64,000 bases of DNA, from positions 62,001-126,000 of the forward strand of contig NZ_CP072829.1 in NCBI RefSeq assembly GCF_017945865.1, given 5' to 3'. Below, piece after piece: positions 55,401-61,400 of the stretch (position 1 is the stretch's first letter; the number at the start of each line of letters is the position of its first letter). This stretch comes from Xiamenia xianingshaonis (GTDB lineage Bacteria; Actinomycetota; Coriobacteriia; Coriobacteriales; Eggerthellaceae). The translations under genes were made by a program, and so were the position numbers. The notes under the pieces were generated by a model that was not told the origin of the DNA, ran no database searches, and saw only the letters and a program-made list of their open reading frames with translations.

Positions 55401-58400
55401 CTGTCGTACAGGAACGACACCGCCAAGGTGGGCGAATACGACGGCCAGACGAGCTACGACGTCACCAGCTACAACGAAATCACGCGCACGCGCGACTATG
55501 CGGAAATCTTTGCGCATGTGCCGGCGTCCAGTCAAAAGGTGCGCGCAAAGAGCTACTTCAAGAGCGACGCTGCGGTGAAGCCGTATGACAGCGACGTTTC
55601 GCTAAACGACACCACGCAGGCGTACTACAACTACTATGGTGCCGGCTGGCGCTTCACGTACACCAACTATCACAACCCGTCCACCATTTACTCGAACAAT
55701 AACAACAATCGCCGCATGTGGGCTCCGGACAACTATGTGTACGACCGCGATTATGAGATGTTCGACAACTACGTGACCGTGGGCGTCATGCCCAACGACC
55801 TGGTTCCGAACGGCGAGCTGGGCGACTATCGCAACCTGCGCCGCTGCTACGATGCCGCATACGTGACGATTTCCAACGGCCTTTTGACGGCATGGACTTG
55901 GGACAAGGTTCCGGGAGGCAGCTTGGGCAATGCGGTGAAGACCGTCGCGTTCAAGGCCTTTGTGAAGAACCCGGACACGGGCGTCGAAGAGTACAAGACC
56001 TATGTGTACACGCTGGAGCAGCTGCTGGAAGCCGGTGCGGTGTTCGATGCGGACAAGAACCTGGTCATCCCGGCCGAGGCGTGGGGCGAAGGCTACTTCA
56101 GCGAACTGCGCGTTGACGCCAAGCACTTCAACAAGGGCGTGACGGAAAACTCTAAGGCGAACATCGACGTGCTGGGTCGCGTCGACACGTCGCAGCGCAA
56201 CGTGACGCTGGAAAGCCACTTCACGACAAATTATAAGGAATCTGGTCATCTTACTGGACAGAAATTCTCGGGCGATTGGGACTACGACGGTCGCGAGCGC
56301 TACCTGTACGTGACTTCTCAGAACAAGCGTCTGGGCGACGCCTACGGTTCGTGGTGGGATCGCGGCGATACGCGCCAGGGCATTGGAGCCAGCTTGGACG
56401 GCAAGAAGGTGAACAGCGCCAACCTGTTCAAGACCTTGGGCTTCAACCATGCCAACTGGCACTTCTTTGTGAACGACACCACCCTGGCGCAAGACAGTCT
56501 GTGGGGCTGGGAGACCGACACGCTGTCCAACGGCATGGATCTGTACGACAAGGCCACGCTCATCGCGCGCATCGACCCGACCAAACCGCGCATCGGCGCC
56601 CGCACGTTCGTGTACGCCGAGAAGCCGGGCGACACTTCCACGAAGGGCATGGAATACAGCAAGGACGAGCAGCCGGACAGCAGTACCATGCTGGAAACCA
56701 TGATGGGCTCCACGAACTCCGGCTGGCGCTTCGTTCTGTCCAACGATTCCGACTACGGCATGGACTCCGGCCGCATCACCATTGGCACTTCGTACAGCAA
56801 GATGGTGCGCAACGGCAACGATATTGGAACGCAGGGCAACGTCGTCAACAATAACAGCAACTACGACGGCGGCAACTTCATCTACGGCGAGTTCGTGGAA
56901 GGCCAGTGGCGTGGCTTCGATATCGATACCATCTTCCTGAACAACAAGGCCGTGAACGCGGCACTTGCCGGCAAGATTGAAGAGCGCAAGGCCGAAGAGG
57001 CGGCTGCCGTGGAAAGCGAGATTTGGGCGATCGTCGACCAGTTGAAGAGCGCCAACATCTCGGGTTCCGACGCCGAGCTGTACGAGCGGGCCAAGGAATC
57101 CTATGAGCAGAAGGTCGACCAGGAAAAGTACGCCGCCGAACAGGCGAAGAAGGCTCAGGAAGAGGCTGAAGCGGATGCCGAGCGGGCGCATCAGCAGGCA
57201 GTGGAGCGGAAGCTCAACGACCTGAAGGCCGTTGAGGAAGAAAAGAGCGAAGACGATCCCACGCGCATTTGGGATGAAAAGGTGCTGACCCAGCAGGCGG
57301 AGGCTGCGGTGACGGCGGAAGAGCAGCTGGCGAGCGAAGCGGCTGCCCGCGTTGCCAACGCGGCCGTGAAGGGCAAGGCAGCCGCTGGCTCGAAGCAGAA
57401 CTGGACAGGCCTGCAGGGCGACATTGCCACTATTGTGGCGAATCTGACCGCCGGCCTGAAAGAAGGCGTGGTCACTGAAGAGAACCGCCAGGCCATGACC
57501 AACGCGGCCACAGAAGCGTACAAGGCTGCGGTCGACGCCAATCGCGTGAGCGCTGCGTCCACGCAAGCGATTGCAAAGGCGCAAGCGTTGTTCGTGCCGC
57601 TTCCGCAGGTCACGCACGAGATCCACTACACCGACGAGCAGCGCAGCTTTGCCGTGACCGAAGACATGCGCACCACGGCGATCGATGAGATCGTGAACGA
57701 TATGAGGAGCCATCTGGCAGTTGGCGAGGCCCTGTCGAATGCGAACGAGCAGGCCATCCGCGCCGCTGCTGCCGAGGCCTTCAACGCCACCGTTGCGACG
57801 AAGGCGAAGGAGCGCCAGGACGAGATCGACTACAACGATCAGATCGACGCGTTGGCTGCCAAGATTCTGGCCAGCATCAAGAACACCATCGATGATCCTG
57901 CAGTTGCTCGCGTGCAAGCGAAGAACCAGATTGACGCGGAACGCGCCGAGCAGCTCGCGGCTGAAAACGAGGCCGCAGCTGAGGCTGCGCGCGTGAAGAC
58001 GGCGACGCGAGTTGCAGGCTATGAGCGCAACGTTCCCGGCTATCACGTTGCGCCGCAGATCGACGAAGCGTATCTGCAGCAGCTGACCCCTGACGAAGTG
58101 AAGGCGATGCTCGACGGCTACACGGCTGAAATCTACACCACCGACAAGACCCCTGCTGTGACCAATGGCGTGCCGGCGAATTCGACGGCGAAGACCGTGC
58201 GTCGCATGCAGAGCGATGGCACCTATGCCAACGAGACCATGTACGTTCCTTCGACGTACACGAGGACGTACAAGGTGAACCTGAAAGACTTCTTGGTGGC
58301 AACGCCGATCATGAAGGGCAAGCTTGACGCCAGCGGCAAGCCGGTCATGGACCCGAAGACCGGCAAGCAGAAGATGGAGCAGGCGGGCTATGACTACACC

Positions 58401-61400
58401 ATCGCCATTCCGAGCGAAAAAGTGTGGCAGACAGACAACCAGTACGTGCTGCGCATTGTTGTGCACCTGCCCAGCTTCGCCGCGAACGTTGGCTGGAACA
58501 AGGACGCCTCGAACATGGAAGACACGACCGACGCGAGCAACGCGTTCATCGAGCTGTACGGCGCTCCCACGCGTGCGACCGTCATGGCCTTGAACGCCAC
58601 GTTCGGCACCGATTACAAATCTGACGGCCCTGGCATCGAAAACTGGAACAAGAACCGCCTGAGCTGGACCATTGACGGCGACCACGCCAAGATGTTGCCG
58701 CTCACCGCGGTTCCGGCCATCAAGACGTACTTCAACTGGTCGGGCGGCCGCACGACCGCGACCAAGACGGCGCCCGAAAGCTGGCGTGAGACGGACGACG
58801 CTCATAAACCTATTGCGAATGCGCTCGTGCGCAACGTGCCGTACCGTTGGGGCGAGGGCAACCCGCAGTACACCAACGAGCAGAACGAAATGTTCCCCGA
58901 AAAGGCGTGGTACGAGTACATCCTGACCAATCACTCCAAGTCCACCGCCGATGACGGCTATGTGGATCTGGCCATCAACGGCATGTACAAGCTGACCGGC
59001 AACGACGGCGACAAGGCAGGCCTCCAGGTCACCGAGGTTCGCGGCTTCGTGGGCAAGGAGTTGCAGATCGACGGCTTCTATCGTTACACCGACCAAACGG
59101 GCAAGGCCGTGAAGACCAAGCGCAACCTGACGCTGGCCATGCCGAACGACTCTGACGACGAAGTGGTGGACGTGACGCTTGACAAGGACCAGACTGTCAT
59201 CAAGGCGACCCTTGAGCGTGATCCCGAGTCGCACAAGGTGACGGGGCTGTCCTATCTGCCGAACAATTCGCTGCGCGGCGCTCTGCCTACGCATGTCGAT
59301 ATCGCTGATGCGGTAGAAGAGCCGGCTGCAGAGCTCGACCACGGCCAGACCGTCACTACGACGACCCTGTTCATCACCGATCCGGGCGACACCGACGAAA
59401 AGCTGCGCTACGGCACGTTCGTCACGCGCACGGGTACCTTTGAGCCGGACGAGGAGCGCTCGATCTACCTTTACTCGGGCGACACGCTGGGCACGACGCC
59501 GGTGCCTGCAGTGATCGTTCGCAATGCCGAGGGCGTTGTTACGAGCCTTGCATACACGCCGAGTGGTGCGGAAGAGCCGACTGAGGTTATGATTTCTAGT
59601 TCAGAACTTAGTACTGAATACTTACCTAATCAGAACGTGGTCAGGACCACGTATACCCTGCATACCGCTGGGGAAGCCGAAGACACGCCCGTCAAGTTCG
59701 CGGAGTTCTCTGTCGACGATCCCATTCCGATGACGACCGAGTATGCGCTGGTGAGCATTGCAGGCGAAACGGGCGAGGACGACGCCGAGACCGAACCGGT
59801 CCTGGCCGAAATCACGCGGCGCAACTACACCTACACGGACGATCAGGGCGCGCCGCAGCACGACACGAGCATCATCTCGATGATCTACTGGCCCAACGTG
59901 CCTGAAGGCGCCGAAGCCCCCGTTCCGGTCACCATCGACTTCGACCATGTGAAGAACCCGACCAGGCAAGACCAGTTCTACACCATCTACACCAGGGCCG
60001 ACGAAAGCGCGGAAGGCGCCGTCTTCGGCACCTATGTGCTGACAGATGCGCCTGCGCCCGAGCAGACAGAGGGCTTCAAGTGGACCAACCGTGGCGGCAA
60101 GATCGCCGAGCTGTGGTTCTACGACTACGAGACCAACGTGCCGCACAAGGACTTGGCGGAATACACCACCAACAACGGGTCGCAGCATTGGACCTACTGG
60201 GTCGACAAAGACAACGGCTCCATCTATCACAAGCAGACGGGCGCCGCTGCCGAGGACCAGTCGAAAACGCAGCACCCGATGGCGCGCATCATCCTTTCCG
60301 ACGCTGCCGTCGAATGGCTGCTGAAGAACACGGGCGTCACGCTGAGCAATGCCAGCAACTACGAGGCGACCATGTCGATCGGCCTGGACAAGGAAGCCTT
60401 CCTGAAGATGAAGGAAGCGCTGGGCAACGACGTCGTGCTGCGCGAAAAGGACGGCCAGTTCGACTACAAGGAGCCGGCCAACGTGCGCCTGAAGTACACG
60501 CAGATGGCCGCTGAAATGTACCTGGACTATCCGGAGGCCGACGCGCACGGCAAGCCGACGATGGACCAGTCGAAGCTGCACACCAACACCTCGCTGACCG
60601 CCCGCGTGTACGGCGACGTGAAGACCCACGGCGACCGCACCACCGTTACGGACCCGTACCACTACAACCAGTTCATGTCTTCCACCATGTACTACTTCCC
60701 GCTGTCGCGTCTGTACGGCAACATCGAACGCACGTCGGTGAAGGGCTTGAACGTCATCAAATACGCCGGTGCATCCAAGGCCAGCGCGTTCAAGAACGGC
60801 TCGGTGGTGACCGCCGACCTGACGCGCAACGACGCTGGCGCCATCACGCAGGTGAAGTACGTCAATACCGAGCGCTACGGCTTGACCACGCGTTCGGTTG
60901 AGCACGTCATCGCCGTTGGCTCCGACAAGGTGCTGCCCACCACCGAAATCGTTGGCGGAACGCCGACGGTGACGAAGAAGAAGCACACGCTGTATGACGC
61001 GAAGGGCAAAGAGATCGGTACGTTCACCGAGACGGTTGGCACGAACCCGCCTGCGCAGGTGAGCCTGACCATCACGAACGGTCGCCCGACGAATCCCGAC
61101 ACCGAAACGGTGCCCGAGGTGCTGACCAATTCCAGCCGTGCGAACAGCGGGAACCAAGGCGTGGTGTCGGTCTCCAACAAGGCCGACGGCACGGGCTATG
61201 TGTTCACCATCCGCAACACCACGCGCGCCCGTTCCGACAAAGCGCAGCTGAGCGTGCTGTTCGAATCGGTGTCGCCGAAAGTCAAGCGCATGCTGACGAC
61301 TCCTCAAGAGGCGCGTGCCAACTTCGCTGATGGAACGGACGGCGACCTTGACCATGACGACTTCTACGAAGACTATGGCGTGGTGCGCGGCTACAAGACC

